Shown: positions 1 through 8,052, counted from the stretch's first letter. The stretch: 12,166 nucleotides of DNA from F23-B02 sp963590435 (GCA_963590435.1 CAVAPG010000052.1:1-12166), one strand, 5' to 3'. Program-made: numbers and translations. The notes: a model not told the origin generated them from the letters alone.

Positions 1-130
1 TTGTATGACTATGCGCACGAAAAAAATAAAAAAATAATGAAAAATTTCTAAGAGTGTGAAATATCGGGCAAATTAATCCGTCTCTAATATTAAGAGAAAC
101 GAAAAAATTTTAGAGAGGGAGGATAAAAGA

Positions 131-199
131 ATGCTGAAGCTTCTCATCAAGTTCAAGTACTGGTTCATCTTCAATTCACTTTTCGATTGGCCGTTCTAA
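131..199 (+). CDS. Candidate 22-aa hydrophobic, aromatic-rich microprotein
   Basis: A short ATG ORF sits 8 bases after a strong Shine-Dalgarno site (GGGAGG, 117-122) and ends with TAA at 197-199. The 22-residue product begins MLKLLIKFKYWFIF and ends DWPF. It has five Phe, two Trp, one Tyr and three Lys, with all Lys in the first nine residues. That cationic start followed by a hydrophobic stretch would suit a small membrane-associated peptide. The aromatic codons could suggest an attenuator leader, but the only structure downstream is a terminator (259-295) facing a convergent operon, so there is no same-strand gene to control. A weak -10-like TAATAT at 85-90 lacks a recognisable -35. I do not recognise a family. 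The strong ribosome binding site is the main support, and chance cannot be excluded. Confidence 0.4.
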   Translation: MLKLLIKFKYWFIFNSLFDWPF

Positions 200-258
200 T
201 CGCATAATCGGGTGAAGAAAAACATGCCGTCAATGGCAAAATAGGGACTTTTCCCTGA

Positions 259-295
259 AAAAAGGCATAGCCGCTTATCGCGGTTATGCCTTTTT
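259..295. terminator. Bidirectional intrinsic terminator between the small ORF and dnaE
   Basis: The stem pairs 259-274 with 280-295 around a 5-base loop (TTATC), with one G-U wobble at 270/284. The core is AAAGGCATAGCCGC against GCGGTTATGCCTTT. The plus strand ends in five T, and the minus strand gives a T run from the A tract at 258-263. It can therefore end both the plus transcript from the left and the leftward hprK-to-dnaE operon, whose last stop codon is at 354-356. A smaller hairpin (AGGGA/TCCCT, 243-256) lies beside it. Confidence 0.88.
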
Positions 296-353
296 GCGTA
301 ATTAATATATTCGGTTACGATCACACTACTGTATTCAAAATTAAAATCTGTCC

Positions 354-3300
354 CTATCGTGATTTCAGGACGACGTTTCCCTCTCCGCACAGTTCCCTGA
401 GCTCTGCGATGAGCGAGGGATGGATCAGGCATTTTGCGCCTACGCGGCGATTTTCCTTCTCAAGGAAAATTATCAGCTGCTGCTGTCCTGGGAACATCGT
501 GAGAATAAGCTCTATGCGCTTGAGAAGGGGGTCATCGGCCCCGGAGAGTCTGACCCAGAGCTTTGAGTCGGAGTCTATATGCGGTTGCGCCTGCTGCTTT
601 ATCTGCCCGAGGTCGGATATGGGGCGGATGCTGTCAACCATCAGCTGGGGCTCCTTTTCGTCACGAATGGAAACTCTTCCGCGGACGATTATAGCGGCGT
701 TGGTTTTTATATAGGCACTGCCGCTGTCAAGGGCGCGTTGAAAGGCGATGAGCTCCATGGCTCCGGTGTCGTCCTCGAGATTAATATAGCTCATGAGCGA
801 GTTTGACTTCGTCGTGCGCATGCGGCTTGACTGAACTATTCCGGCAAGGGTTACAATCGTGCCGTCCGGATAGGCTTTTTTGCCGGAATCGGATGCTGCA
901 TCGGAAAGAATTGCGCCTATCGGCACGATGCCGGCGCGCCTTATCGCATCGCGGTACTCGTCCATCGGGTGACCGCTCAGATACAGACCGGCGGTTTCCT
1001 TTTCCATTGCAAGGAGCTCTGCCCTTGTATATTCGTCAACATCGGGAATTTTTATGCTGACAGAGCCCGCGTCCTCAAACTCCGGCTCGCCGAAGAGATT
1101 GAGCTGACCTTCGATATTGCTGCGGCTTTCCTGCTGAATACCGTCGATCATCACGCAGGCAATCTGAAGCAGTGCCTTGCGCTTATAGCCGAGACTGTCG
1201 AATGCTCCGGCGCGGATGAGATTTTCAATCGCACGGCGGTTGAGCTCCCTGCCTGCCATGCGGCGGCAGAAGTCCTCAAAGCTGCGGAACGGGCCGTCGG
1301 CCTCGCGGCGCGCGATGAGCTCGTTTATAAAGCCGCGGCCGATGCTTTTTATTGCGACAAGGCCGAAGCGTATATCGCCTCCGCTGACCGAGAAGTCGGC
1401 ATAGGATTCGTTCACATCGGGCGGCAGAAGCTTTATGCCCATGTCCCGACATTCGGCGATGTATTCGGCAATTTTCGTGCTGTTATCTAGCACCGAGGAC
1501 AGGAGCGCCGCCATATACTGGCGCGGATAGCGCCGCTTCATATATGCCGTGCGGTATGACACTATGGCATAGCTTACGGCGTGCGCCTTATTAAATGCAT
1601 AGGACGCAAAGTCCAGAATTTCGTCATATATGCTGTTTGCAACATCCTCGGGAACGCCGCGCCTGACCGCACCGTCAATGCCGCGTGACTCATCGCCGTG
1701 GACAAATGCCACGCGCTCGGCATCAATGACCTTGTGCTTTTTCTTGCTCATCGCGCGGCGTATCATATCGGCCTGACCGAGCGAAAATCCGGCAAGGCGC
1801 CGGAAAATTTCGATTACCTGCTCCTGATAGACAATGCAGCCGTAGGTGACCTCAAGAATCGGACGGAGCATCTCGTGCTTATAGCTTATCTTTTCCGGAT
1901 GCGCGGAGCATTCGATAAAACGCGGAATGCTGTCCATCGGGCCGGGACGGTAGAGCGCGATAACTGCGGTTATGTCCTCGATGCTTTTTGGCTTGAGGCT
2001 TGTGCATACGCCCGTCATGCCGGTACTTTCAAGCTGGAATACGCCGCTTGTTTTGCCCTCGGAGAGCATTTTGAAGACCTCGGCATCGCCGTCGGGGATT
2101 TTTTCGACCTCGAAGTCGGGCTGTGTGCGCCGCACCATTTTTGCCGCGTCCTCCAGAACCGTGAGGTTTCGCAGACCGAGGAAGTCCATCTTGAGAAGTC
2201 CGAGCTCTTCAAGCGTTGTCATCTGATATTGCGTGACGACAGATTCATCGTTTTTTGACAGCGGAACATACTCATAAACGGGCCTGTCGGTTATAACAAC
2301 GCCTGCCGCATGCATGCTTGCATGCCTCGGCATGCCCTCAAGCGCTTCGGCGACATCGATAAGCCTGTGGAGCATTTCGTCTCCGTCATACATATCGCGC
2401 AGAGGCTTTGACACGCGCAGAGCCTCTTTTATTGTCATGTTCGGCCCCATGGGGATTGCTTTTGCCACGGCATCCGCCTCGCCGTAGCTTATATCCAGAA
2501 CCCGCGCGACATCGCGCACTGCCGCTCTCGCCGCCATTGTTCCGAAGGTCACGATCTGCGCAACATGGTCGTGGCCGTATTTGCGGTTTACGTAGTCTAT
2601 GACCTCGCCGCGGCGGTTTACGCAGAAGTCGATGTCAATATCCGGCATGCTGACGCGCTCGGGGTTGAGAAATCTTTCAAAATAAAGGCTGTATTTGATC
2701 GGGTCTACATCGGTTATATTAAGTGTGTATGACACGACGCTTCCCGCCGCCGAGCCGCGTCCGGGGCCGACTGGTATTTTCTGACTCTTGGCATAGGCTA
2801 TGAAGTCCGAAACTATGAGGAAATAGTCGACAAAGCCCATCTTTTTTATCATCTGCAGCTCGTAATCAAGCTGCTTTGCAACGCTGCCGTCATCGCTGGG
2901 ATATCTTCGCGCAAGCCCGTCAAGGCAGAGCTTCTGCAGATATTCGAAGCTGTCTGTCTCGCCCTCGGGAAGCTGAAAGCGCGGCAGCTTGTATTTTCCG
3001 AACTCGAAATCATAGCTGCACTGCTCGGCAATCTTCGCGGTGTTGTCCGCCGCCTCCGGATGCTCCGGAAACAGCGCGCGCATTTCGTCCTCGCTTTTGA
3101 GATAGAACTCATCCGTCTCGAATTTAAGCCGTGCCGTGTCGTTTATGGTCTTCTGCATCTGCACGCACATGAGCACGTCCTGATAATATGCGTCGGCCTT
3201 GTTTATATAATGCGCGTCGTTGGTCAGCGCAAGGGGAATGCCCGTCTCGCGGTGAATGCGGATAATACCGTCCGCCGCGCTTTTTTCCGAGCGCAGTCCG

Positions 3301-3830
3301 TGGTCCTGAATTTCCAGATAAAATCCGCCCTCGCCGAACAGTGCGGCAAGCTCAAGCGCCTTGGCCTTGGCGGCATCGTAATTGCCGGAGTTTATCATGC
3401 GCGGGATTGCGCCGGCGACGCAGCCCGAAAGACAGATAAGTCCCTGCGCATGCTTGTGAAGCAGATCCCAGTCAATGCGCGGCTTCCCGTAAAATCCCTC
3501 CGTAAACGCCATGGAGACAAGATAGCAGAGGTTTTTGTATCCCGTTTCGTTTTTGCACAGGAGTATAAGATGCGTATATTCCGAATCTATACCGTGCTCC
3601 CTGTCAAAGCGCGTGCGCGGAGCGACATAGACCTCACAGCCGATAATCGGCTTTATCCCCGCAGCACAGCAGGCCTTATAAAAAGCGACCGCGCCGTACA
3701 TTACGCCGTGGTCGGTGATGGCAAGCGCGGTCTGGCCGAGCTCTTTTGCGCGCGAAACCAGCTGCTCTATGCGGCAGTCGCCGTCGAGCAGTGAATATTC
3801 GGTATGAACATGCAGATGAACAAAGCTCAT
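354..3830 (-). CDS. dnaE: DNA polymerase III subunit alpha (DnaE)
   Basis: This is the catalytic subunit of a bacterial C-family replicative DNA polymerase, acting in the cytoplasm at the replication fork. The 1158 residues match the usual DnaE length of about 1100-1160. The N-terminal PHP domain opens with HLHVH (His5, His7, His9) and has TDHG at 39-42. The polymerase active site shows PDIDIDF at 396-402 (Asp397 and Asp399) and the third acidic residue in KMDF (Asp549). GPGRGSAAGS lies at 355-364. A helix-hairpin-helix region lies near 865-880, a likely beta-clamp-binding QLNLF at 909-913, and an OB fold at about 990-1035. No DnaQ-like exonuclease insert is seen, so this is DnaE and not PolC. 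Clostridia usually carry both, and PolC is not in this window. The start overlaps the whiA stop (ATGA, 3827-3830) and has GAGGAA eight bases upstream, inside whiA, so translation is probably coupled. Confidence 0.97.
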   Translation of the reverse strand: MSFVHLHVHTEYSLLDGDCRIEQLVSRAKELGQTALAITDHGVMYGAVAFYKACCAAGIKPIIGCEVYVAPRTRFDREHGIDSEYTHLILLCKNETGYKNLCYLVSMAFTEGFYGKPRIDWDLLHKHAQGLICLSGCVAGAIPRMINSGNYDAAKAKALELAALFGEGGFYLEIQDHGLRSEKSAADGIIRIHRETGIPLALTNDAHYINKADAYYQDVLMCVQMQKTINDTARLKFETDEFYLKSEDEMRALFPEHPEAADNTAKIAEQCSYDFEFGKYKLPRFQLPEGETDSFEYLQKLCLDGLARRYPSDDGSVAKQLDYELQMIKKMGFVDYFLIVSDFIAYAKSQKIPVGPGRGSAAGSVVSYTLNITDVDPIKYSLYFERFLNPERVSMPDIDIDFCVNRRGEVIDYVNRKYGHDHVAQIVTFGTMAARAAVRDVARVLDISYGEADAVAKAIPMGPNMTIKEALRVSKPLRDMYDGDEMLHRLIDVAEALEGMPRHASMHAAGVVITDRPVYEYVPLSKNDESVVTQYQMTTLEELGLLKMDFLGLRNLTVLEDAAKMVRRTQPDFEVEKIPDGDAEVFKMLSEGKTSGVFQLESTGMTGVCTSLKPKSIEDITAVIALYRPGPMDSIPRFIECSAHPEKISYKHEMLRPILEVTYGCIVYQEQVIEIFRRLAGFSLGQADMIRRAMSKKKHKVIDAERVAFVHGDESRGIDGAVRRGVPEDVANSIYDEILDFASYAFNKAHAVSYAIVSYRTAYMKRRYPRQYMAALLSSVLDNSTKIAEYIAECRDMGIKLLPPDVNESYADFSVSGGDIRFGLVAIKSIGRGFINELIARREADGPFRSFEDFCRRMAGRELNRRAIENLIRAGAFDSLGYKRKALLQIACVMIDGIQQESRSNIEGQLNLFGEPEFEDAGSVSIKIPDVDEYTRAELLAMEKETAGLYLSGHPMDEYRDAIRRAGIVPIGAILSDAASDSGKKAYPDGTIVTLAGIVQSSRMRTTKSNSLMSYINLEDDTGAMELIAFQRALDSGSAYIKTNAAIIVRGRVSIRDEKEPQLMVDSIRPISDLGQIKQQAQPHIDSDSKLWVRLSGADDPLLKRIELILTMFPGQQQLIIFLEKENRRVGAKCLIHPSLIAELRELCGEGNVVLKSR

Positions 3831-4735
3831 GTTTCGTCTTCCTCGGGGGTATATGTCAGAAGCTTCTTGAGCCTGTGGCTCAGGCAGCTTTTCGATACTG
3901 GCGGATTGGACAGCAGCGCGAGGTCTGAAAGACTCGCACCGGGGTTTGCATAGCGCAGCAGCGCCGCCTCCTGCAGCTTGTCGGGCAGACTGTCAAGTCC
4001 GTAGAGCTTATCAATGCGGCGTATTGCCTCCATTTGCTTTGCCGCGGCCTCAACGACCTTGTCCGCGTTGGCCGAATCGCAGTTAACCTTGCGGTTTATG
4101 CTGTTTTTCATATCCTTTTCGACCTTGGCGGACATGATATCCATTGCCGCGACGGGTGCGCCGACAGTCGTCAGGAAATCCTCGATATGCTCGCTTCTCT
4201 TGAAATAGAGAAGATAGTCTCCTTTGCGCTGTGCCTCCTTGGGCGCAAAGCCCATGTCAAGCAGAATGGAATATGTCTCGCGGCTTACGCTGTAGTGCGT
4301 CGTGGCAAGCTCAAGATGATAGCGCTTTTCCGGATCGGTGACCGAGCCTCCTGCCAGAAACGCGCCGCGTATAAACGATGCCTTGCAGCAGTCATCCTCG
4401 ATGACTCCGAAGTTTATGTGCAGACCGGGGCTGTTCATGTCGTTTCCGACAACGTCGAAGACCGCGCGCAGCTTTTCGGGGTCTGTTATCATGAATGAGT
4501 ATTTCACTCCGCGTGAGCGCTCCGGCTCGTCAAAATCAACGCCGAAGGCACGGCGCATAAGATGCGGCAGTCTTGCGGCAAACTCATCGCTTGCCGTCGT
4601 GATGCGTATCTCCCTTGCCGAGAAGCTGTGGGCATACAGCAAAACGCCGTAAGCCTCGGCAACGGCGCAGCATTTGCGCTCGACCCGAGGCTGGCACAGT
4701 TCGGTTTTAACTTTTTGTGCGAAGGTTTTTTCCAT
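3827..4735 (-). CDS. whiA: WhiA DNA-binding regulator
   Basis: WhiA proteins bind DNA. They control sporulation-septation genes in Streptomyces and influence cell division and chromosome segregation in Bacillus. The 302 residues are close to the family norm. The N-terminal WhiA domain covers about 1-100. The central homing-endonuclease-like (LAGLIDADG-related) core has the signature FIRGAFLAGGSV at 121-132. The C-terminal helix-turn-helix region at about 250-292 includes the stretch SLSDLALLSNPPVSKSCLSH. The gene starts 7 bases after the rapZ stop, behind only a weak GGA, which favours translational coupling. It overlaps dnaE by four bases. In most Firmicutes yvcK/glmR lies directly upstream of whiA, but here rapZ is the immediate neighbour. 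No endonuclease activity is expected, since the family has lost the catalytic residues. Confidence 0.95.
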   Translation of the reverse strand: MEKTFAQKVKTELCQPRVERKCCAVAEAYGVLLYAHSFSAREIRITTASDEFAARLPHLMRRAFGVDFDEPERSRGVKYSFMITDPEKLRAVFDVVGNDMNSPGLHINFGVIEDDCCKASFIRGAFLAGGSVTDPEKRYHLELATTHYSVSRETYSILLDMGFAPKEAQRKGDYLLYFKRSEHIEDFLTTVGAPVAAMDIMSAKVEKDMKNSINRKVNCDSANADKVVEAAAKQMEAIRRIDKLYGLDSLPDKLQEAALLRYANPGASLSDLALLSNPPVSKSCLSHRLKKLLTYTPEEDET

Positions 4736-4742
4736 TTCCGTA

Positions 4743-5603
4743 TTATTTGTTTATGTCGCGGTTTATCTCAAGCGTTGTGACTCCGAAGCATTTAAGATGC
4801 CCTGCGAGCGCCGATGCTATTGCGACGCTGCGATGTCTGCCGCCGGTGCAGCCGACGCCGATTGTCAGGCTGTATTTGCCCTCTTCGATATACTGAGGGA
4901 TGAGATATTCTATCAGATCGGTGAGCTTATCCATAAAAATGCCGGACTGCTCAAAGCTGAAGACATAATCTCTTACCTCGGGGTCAAGTCCGCTCTTGTA
5001 GCGAAGCTCTTCTATGTAAAACGGGTTGGGCAGAAAGCGCACATCGAAGACAAGGTCCGCATCAAGGGGTATGCCGTACTTAAAGCCGAAGGATACGACA
5101 TTGACGACTATCGCACGGTTGGTCGCCGAGTCGGAAAAATAAGTGTACAGCTCATTGTGAAGCTGACCGAGCGTAAGGTGTGAGGTGTTGACAATATAGT
5201 CGGATATATCGCGTATCGGGCGAAGCTGCTCGCTCTCCTTGCGTATCGCGTCCTCGATTGAGCCGCCGGATTTCGTCACGAGCGGGTGAGGGCGGCGCGA
5301 TTCCTTATAGCGCTTTACGATGATGGCCGGCTCTGCCTCCATGAACAGAATTTTATAGCCGAAGTCCATCTCGCGCAGAGCCTGAAGGGCGTTGAATATA
5401 TCCCTGATTCCGTTCTTCTCGCGGATATCGGTCACGAGTGCAACCTTCTCATAGCGTCCCTTGGTAGCCGCGCACAGCTCGGCAAATTTGGGTATGAGCG
5501 CAACGGGCATATTGTCAACGCAATAGTAGCCCAGGTCCTCTATTATGTCGGCGGCCTGGCTTTTTCCGCCGCCGGACATTCCGGTTATAATAAGAAATTC
5601 CAT
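4743..5603 (-). CDS. rapZ: RapZ/YvcJ-family nucleotide-binding protein
   Basis: This is a P-loop protein of the RapZ (YvcJ) family. In E. coli RapZ is an RNA adaptor that controls glucosamine-6-phosphate synthase levels. In Bacillus YvcJ binds and hydrolyses GTP/ATP and affects competence. The 286 residues match the family. The Walker A motif is GMSGGGKS at 8-15 and a probable Walker B region is VTDIRE at 57-62. The conserved C-terminal domain carries SFGFKYGIPLDADLVFDVRF at 171-190 and GCTGGRHRS at 251-259, both family hallmarks. The start has GGAGAG upstream and lies 12 bases after the murB stop. Whether the clostridial protein acts on RNA is not known from sequence. Its place in a cell-wall and sugar-signalling operon fits a role in amino-sugar homeostasis, which is inference. 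Confidence 0.95.
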   Translation of the reverse strand: MEFLIITGMSGGGKSQAADIIEDLGYYCVDNMPVALIPKFAELCAATKGRYEKVALVTDIREKNGIRDIFNALQALREMDFGYKILFMEAEPAIIVKRYKESRRPHPLVTKSGGSIEDAIRKESEQLRPIRDISDYIVNTSHLTLGQLHNELYTYFSDSATNRAIVVNVVSFGFKYGIPLDADLVFDVRFLPNPFYIEELRYKSGLDPEVRDYVFSFEQSGIFMDKLTDLIEYLIPQYIEEGKYSLTIGVGCTGGRHRSVAIASALAGHLKCFGVTTLEINRDINK

Positions 5604-5615
5604 AGCTTCTCTCCG

Positions 5616-6656
5616 TCAGCTCGGGCTGACCTCCGTGTCCTGCGCCGTTTTGTCGGCGGACATTTCCTTTGCCTGCTCCATCATTCCGTCATATATTGCC
5701 TGCGTTTTCTGCCTCCAGTCGTCGACAAGCAGCATGCCCTTGGGATAGATGCGAATTTCCGGCTCAAGCGTTATCTGCGTTTTGGCATAGACCTCACGGC
5801 GAACATGGTCGAGGAGCTCGACTACATCGTCATATGTCGCGCCGCCGGCATTTACGGCAAATCCTGCGTGCTTTTCGCTTATCTGCGCGCCGCCTACCGT
5901 GTAGCCCTTCAGGCCGCACCGGTCTATAAGCGCGGCGGCATATCCGCCGACGGGACGCTTGAACGCCGAGCCTGCCGAAGGCATATCCAGAGGCTGGCTT
6001 GCAGCGCGTTTCTCGTTCATTTCCTTCATGCGCGCGGCGATGGCCTCGGGATCATCCGGGGTTAATTTAAACACAGCACCCATGATGGCGCAATTTATCT
6101 TTTCAAATGCACTGCGGCGGTATTCAAAGCCGCAGTCGTCTCCCTTGACCTCGGTCAGAGCCTGGGTCGGAACGTAATAAACGACGACGGAGTCGACAAC
6201 ATCCTTCATTTCGCCGCCGTAGGCACCGGCGTTCATCAGAACTCCTCCGCCGACGGAACCGGGTATGCCGCTTGCAAATTCCAGACCGGCAAGGCCGTTG
6301 TCACGCGCAAACTGCGCCAGCTTGGAAAGAGGCACTCCGGCTTCGGCATATATGGTGTTCTCGGTTTCGCCGAGGCGAAGCTTGCGGAGATTTTCCGTGC
6401 TGATGACCATGATATCAAGCCCCTCCTCGGGGATGATGACATTTGTGCACTTGCCCAGGGTGAGCGGGGAGACATCGTTCATATGCAGATAGAACATCAC
6501 CTTCGACATTTCGAAAACATCGCGCGGTGCCGCGTATGCACGCACACAGCCGCCGACCTTGAACGAGCAGTGCTCGCGCATGGATTCATTCTCGCGCAGA
6601 TCAAGCTTCGGTATGTTCTCTTTGATTTGTTCTAATGCTTTTTCAAGACCTTCCAT
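5616..6656 (-). CDS. murB: UDP-N-acetylenolpyruvoylglucosamine reductase (MurB)
   Basis: MurB is a cytoplasmic flavoenzyme that uses FAD and NADPH to reduce UDP-GlcNAc-enolpyruvate to UDP-MurNAc, the second committed step of peptidoglycan synthesis. The FAD-binding N-terminal half shows EHCSFKVGG at 28-36, LGKCTNV at 67-73 and the GIPGSVGGGVLMNAGAYGGE stretch at 130-149. The substrate half has YRRSAF at 179-184, the catalytic serine in AGSAFKRP (Ser230) and the acidic residue in LEPEIRI (297-303). The short type-II form typical of Firmicutes fits best. Typical proteins of this type end just after the LEPEIRI motif, near residue 305. This one continues for about 40 polar residues to 346, with an acidic, low-complexity end. 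Start: AAGGAG lies 7-8 bases upstream of the ATG and 13 bases separate it from the hprK stop. Confidence 0.97.
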   Translation of the reverse strand: MEGLEKALEQIKENIPKLDLRENESMREHCSFKVGGCVRAYAAPRDVFEMSKVMFYLHMNDVSPLTLGKCTNVIIPEEGLDIMVISTENLRKLRLGETENTIYAEAGVPLSKLAQFARDNGLAGLEFASGIPGSVGGGVLMNAGAYGGEMKDVVDSVVVYYVPTQALTEVKGDDCGFEYRRSAFEKINCAIMGAVFKLTPDDPEAIAARMKEMNEKRAASQPLDMPSAGSAFKRPVGGYAAALIDRCGLKGYTVGGAQISEKHAGFAVNAGGATYDDVVELLDHVRREVYAKTQITLEPEIRIYPKGMLLVDDWRQKTQAIYDGMMEQAKEMSADKTAQDTEVSPS

Positions 6657-6669
6657 GTTTTCTCCTTAA

Positions 6670-7608
6670 TCATATCTTGCCGCTGTCAACGGCGTTGTCC
6701 ACATTCGATGCCAGAGTTTCGGCGGCGTTGTAGCCCATTTTCTTCTGGCGGTTGTTCATCGAGGCAAGCTCGAGAATAACGGCAAGGTTCCTGCCGGGGC
6801 GCACGGGAATAGTCACGCTCGGCACGGTGATGCCGAGGATATCCTGCGTTTCACTCGTCAGACCGAGGCGGTCATAGGCCTTCTGATCATCCCATACCTC
6901 GAGATTGACAACAAGGTCAATGTTGCCCTCGGGCTTTACCGCGCCCACGCCGTACAGATGGCGAACATCGACAACGCCGATGCCGCGAAGCTCCATGTAA
7001 TAGCGTATAAGCTCCGGTGCGGTTCCGATAAGCCTGCTGCGTCCGATGCGGCGTATATCAACGGCATCGTCGGCTATGAGCTTGTGTCCGCGCTTTATAA
7101 GCTCAAGCGCCGTTTCGCTCTTGCCTATGCCGGAGTCGCCCGTAATCAGCACGCCCTCGCCGTGAATTTCAACAAGCACGCCGTGCATTGTCGTGCGCGG
7201 AGCCAGATGCGTGTGCAGTGAGCTTATGACATTTGCCATGAAATCTGATGTGTCCTCGGGCGTGAGGAAAACATTGCGGTCGTATTTCTCGGCAATTTCC
7301 AGACATTCGGGGAATGCCGTCGCGCCGTGGCACACGACAAGCGCGGATATGTCATACCGCATGAGCTCTTCAAAACAGCTTCGGCGCTCGGCCTCGGTTT
7401 TAAGCTCAAGATATGTGCTTTCGACCCGGCCTATTATCTGAAGCCTGTTCGGGTCAAAATAGTTATAAAATCCGGCAAGCTGCAGCGCGGGACGGTTTAC
7501 GTCCGCAACGGTAAGCAGACGCGTTTCGTAATCGCTCGAGGTGTGCAGAGGCTCAAGGCCGTGCTCCTTGACGATGGTTTTAAGCAGAACTGAGTATTTG
7601 TTTGCCAT
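6670..7608 (-). CDS. hprK: HPr kinase/phosphorylase (HprK/P)
   Basis: This bifunctional enzyme phosphorylates HPr on Ser46 and removes that phosphate. It controls carbon catabolite repression and PTS sugar uptake in Firmicutes. The 312 residues match the family. The N-terminal domain spans about 1-130. The kinase domain has MHGVLVEIHG at 141-150 (His142), the P-loop GDSGIGKS at 157-164, the catalytic ADD at 179-181 and the HprK signature ELRGIGVVDVR at 206-216. The C terminus has the IPVRPGRN region at 267-274. It is the first gene of the operon, with AAGGAG eight bases before the ATG and a divergent promoter upstream (7673-7701). Its position with murB and rapZ follows the order known from other Clostridia. 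Confidence 0.97.
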   Translation of the reverse strand: MANKYSVLLKTIVKEHGLEPLHTSSDYETRLLTVADVNRPALQLAGFYNYFDPNRLQIIGRVESTYLELKTEAERRSCFEELMRYDISALVVCHGATAFPECLEIAEKYDRNVFLTPEDTSDFMANVISSLHTHLAPRTTMHGVLVEIHGEGVLITGDSGIGKSETALELIKRGHKLIADDAVDIRRIGRSRLIGTAPELIRYYMELRGIGVVDVRHLYGVGAVKPEGNIDLVVNLEVWDDQKAYDRLGLTSETQDILGITVPSVTIPVRPGRNLAVILELASMNNRQKKMGYNAAETLASNVDNAVDSGKI

Positions 7609-7672
7609 TGCGGCGCTCCTTTTTGATAATCACTGACTATAATTATACTTATATCTATTTATATATAGATTA

Positions 7673-7701
7673 ATATTAACCTGTAATGCACTATTTTGCA
7701 A
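7673..7701 (-). promoter_or_regulatory. Promoter of the hprK-murB-rapZ-whiA-dnaE operon
   Basis: Read on the minus strand, TTGCAA (7701-7696) is followed by a 17-base spacer and TAATAT (7678-7673), a good sigma-A type match. It predicts a start near 7666 and a 5' leader of about 58 bases. The -10 lies inside a perfect TTAATATTAA palindrome (7670-7679). An inverted repeat ATCTAT-N6-ATAGAT (7653-7670) covers the predicted start point. A TATAAT at 7647-7642 is closer to the gene but has no matching -35. Confidence 0.6.
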
Positions 7702-7728
7702 TGGTTTTTAACCAAATGAAAATTTTTC

Positions 7729-7757
7729 TTGCAATTGCCGCTGCGTTCTGCTATTAT
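7729..7757 (+). promoter_or_regulatory. rpmB promoter with extended -10
   Basis: TTGCAA at 7729-7734, a 17-base spacer and TATTAT at 7752-7757, preceded by TG at 7749-7750 (TGCTATTAT). This predicts a start at about 7764 and a 50-base leader ahead of rpmB. It is divergent from the hprK promoter and shares its -35 sequence and spacer length. Confidence 0.7.
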
Positions 7758-7815
7758 TAATAAGCTGTCTGAAAATATCGGGCAGCCAGACACAAGCAAG
7801 GAGGTGCTTCAACTT

Positions 7816-8004
7816 ATGGCAAAATGTCAGTTTTGCGACAAGGGCGTAGCCTTTGGCATTCAGGTTTCCCACTCACACAGACGTTCCAACCGTACATGGA
7901 AACCCAACGTGAAGCGCGTCAAGGCGATCGTGGACGGAAGTCCCAAGCATGTTTATGCATGCACACGCTGCCTGCGTAGCGGCAAGGTCACCCGCGCTGT
8001 GTAA
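7816..8004 (+). CDS. rpmB: 50S ribosomal protein L28 (bL28), zinc-ribbon form
   Basis: A structural protein of the large ribosomal subunit, 62 residues as expected for bL28. The sequence begins MAKCQFCDKGVAFGIQVSHS and carries two CxxC pairs (Cys4/Cys7 and Cys49/Cys52), the zinc-binding C+ form. Basic residues crowd 21-36 (HRRSNRTWKP and the following lysines), as is usual for L28. The ATG at 7816 is chosen over an upstream TTG in the same frame (7729). The upstream start would sit in the promoter -35, whereas the ATG has a near-perfect AAGGAGGT (7798-7805) ten bases before it. It is a single-gene unit with its own promoter and terminator. Confidence 0.97.
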   Translation: MAKCQFCDKGVAFGIQVSHSHRRSNRTWKPNVKRVKAIVDGSPKHVYACTRCLRSGKVTRAV

Positions 8005-8025
8005 TAACCTGATATTACCCGAAAC

Positions 8026-8052
8026 AAGCTCGCCATTACGGCGAGCTTTTTT
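8026..8052 (+). terminator. rpmB intrinsic terminator
   Basis: A perfect 9-bp stem AAGCTCGCC (8026-8034) / GGCGAGCTT (8040-8048) with a 5-base ATTAC loop, running into six T at 8047-8052. It lies 21 bases after the rpmB stop. The minus-strand side has no good T run, so it works rightward. Confidence 0.92.

Noticed and set aside
1..51. Open reading in frame 1 from the window edge to TAA, possibly the C terminus of an upstream gene
   Set aside because: Only 16 Lys-rich codons are visible in AT-rich DNA, which is likely by chance. Sequence to the left would be needed.
131..295. Attenuator: aromatic-rich leader peptide plus terminator
   Set aside because: No plus-strand gene lies downstream, and the terminator faces the end of the convergent dnaE operon. 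No alternative antiterminator pairing was found.
3060..3794. 244-codon open frame opposite the dnaE start region
   Set aside because: It lies wholly inside dnaE on the other strand, with no domain and no ribosome binding site. The same applies to the other long plus-strand frames over 354-7608.
7729..7815. Upstream TTG start extending rpmB by 29 codons
   Set aside because: It would start within the promoter -35. The ATG at 7816 has a near-perfect ribosome binding site and gives the standard L28 length and MAKCQFC start.
7609..7815. Riboswitch, T-box or ribosomal-protein leader between hprK and rpmB
   Set aside because: Both leaders are short (about 58 and 50 bases), with only small AT-rich hairpins such as TGGTT/AACCA at 7702-7714 and no recognisable aptamer.
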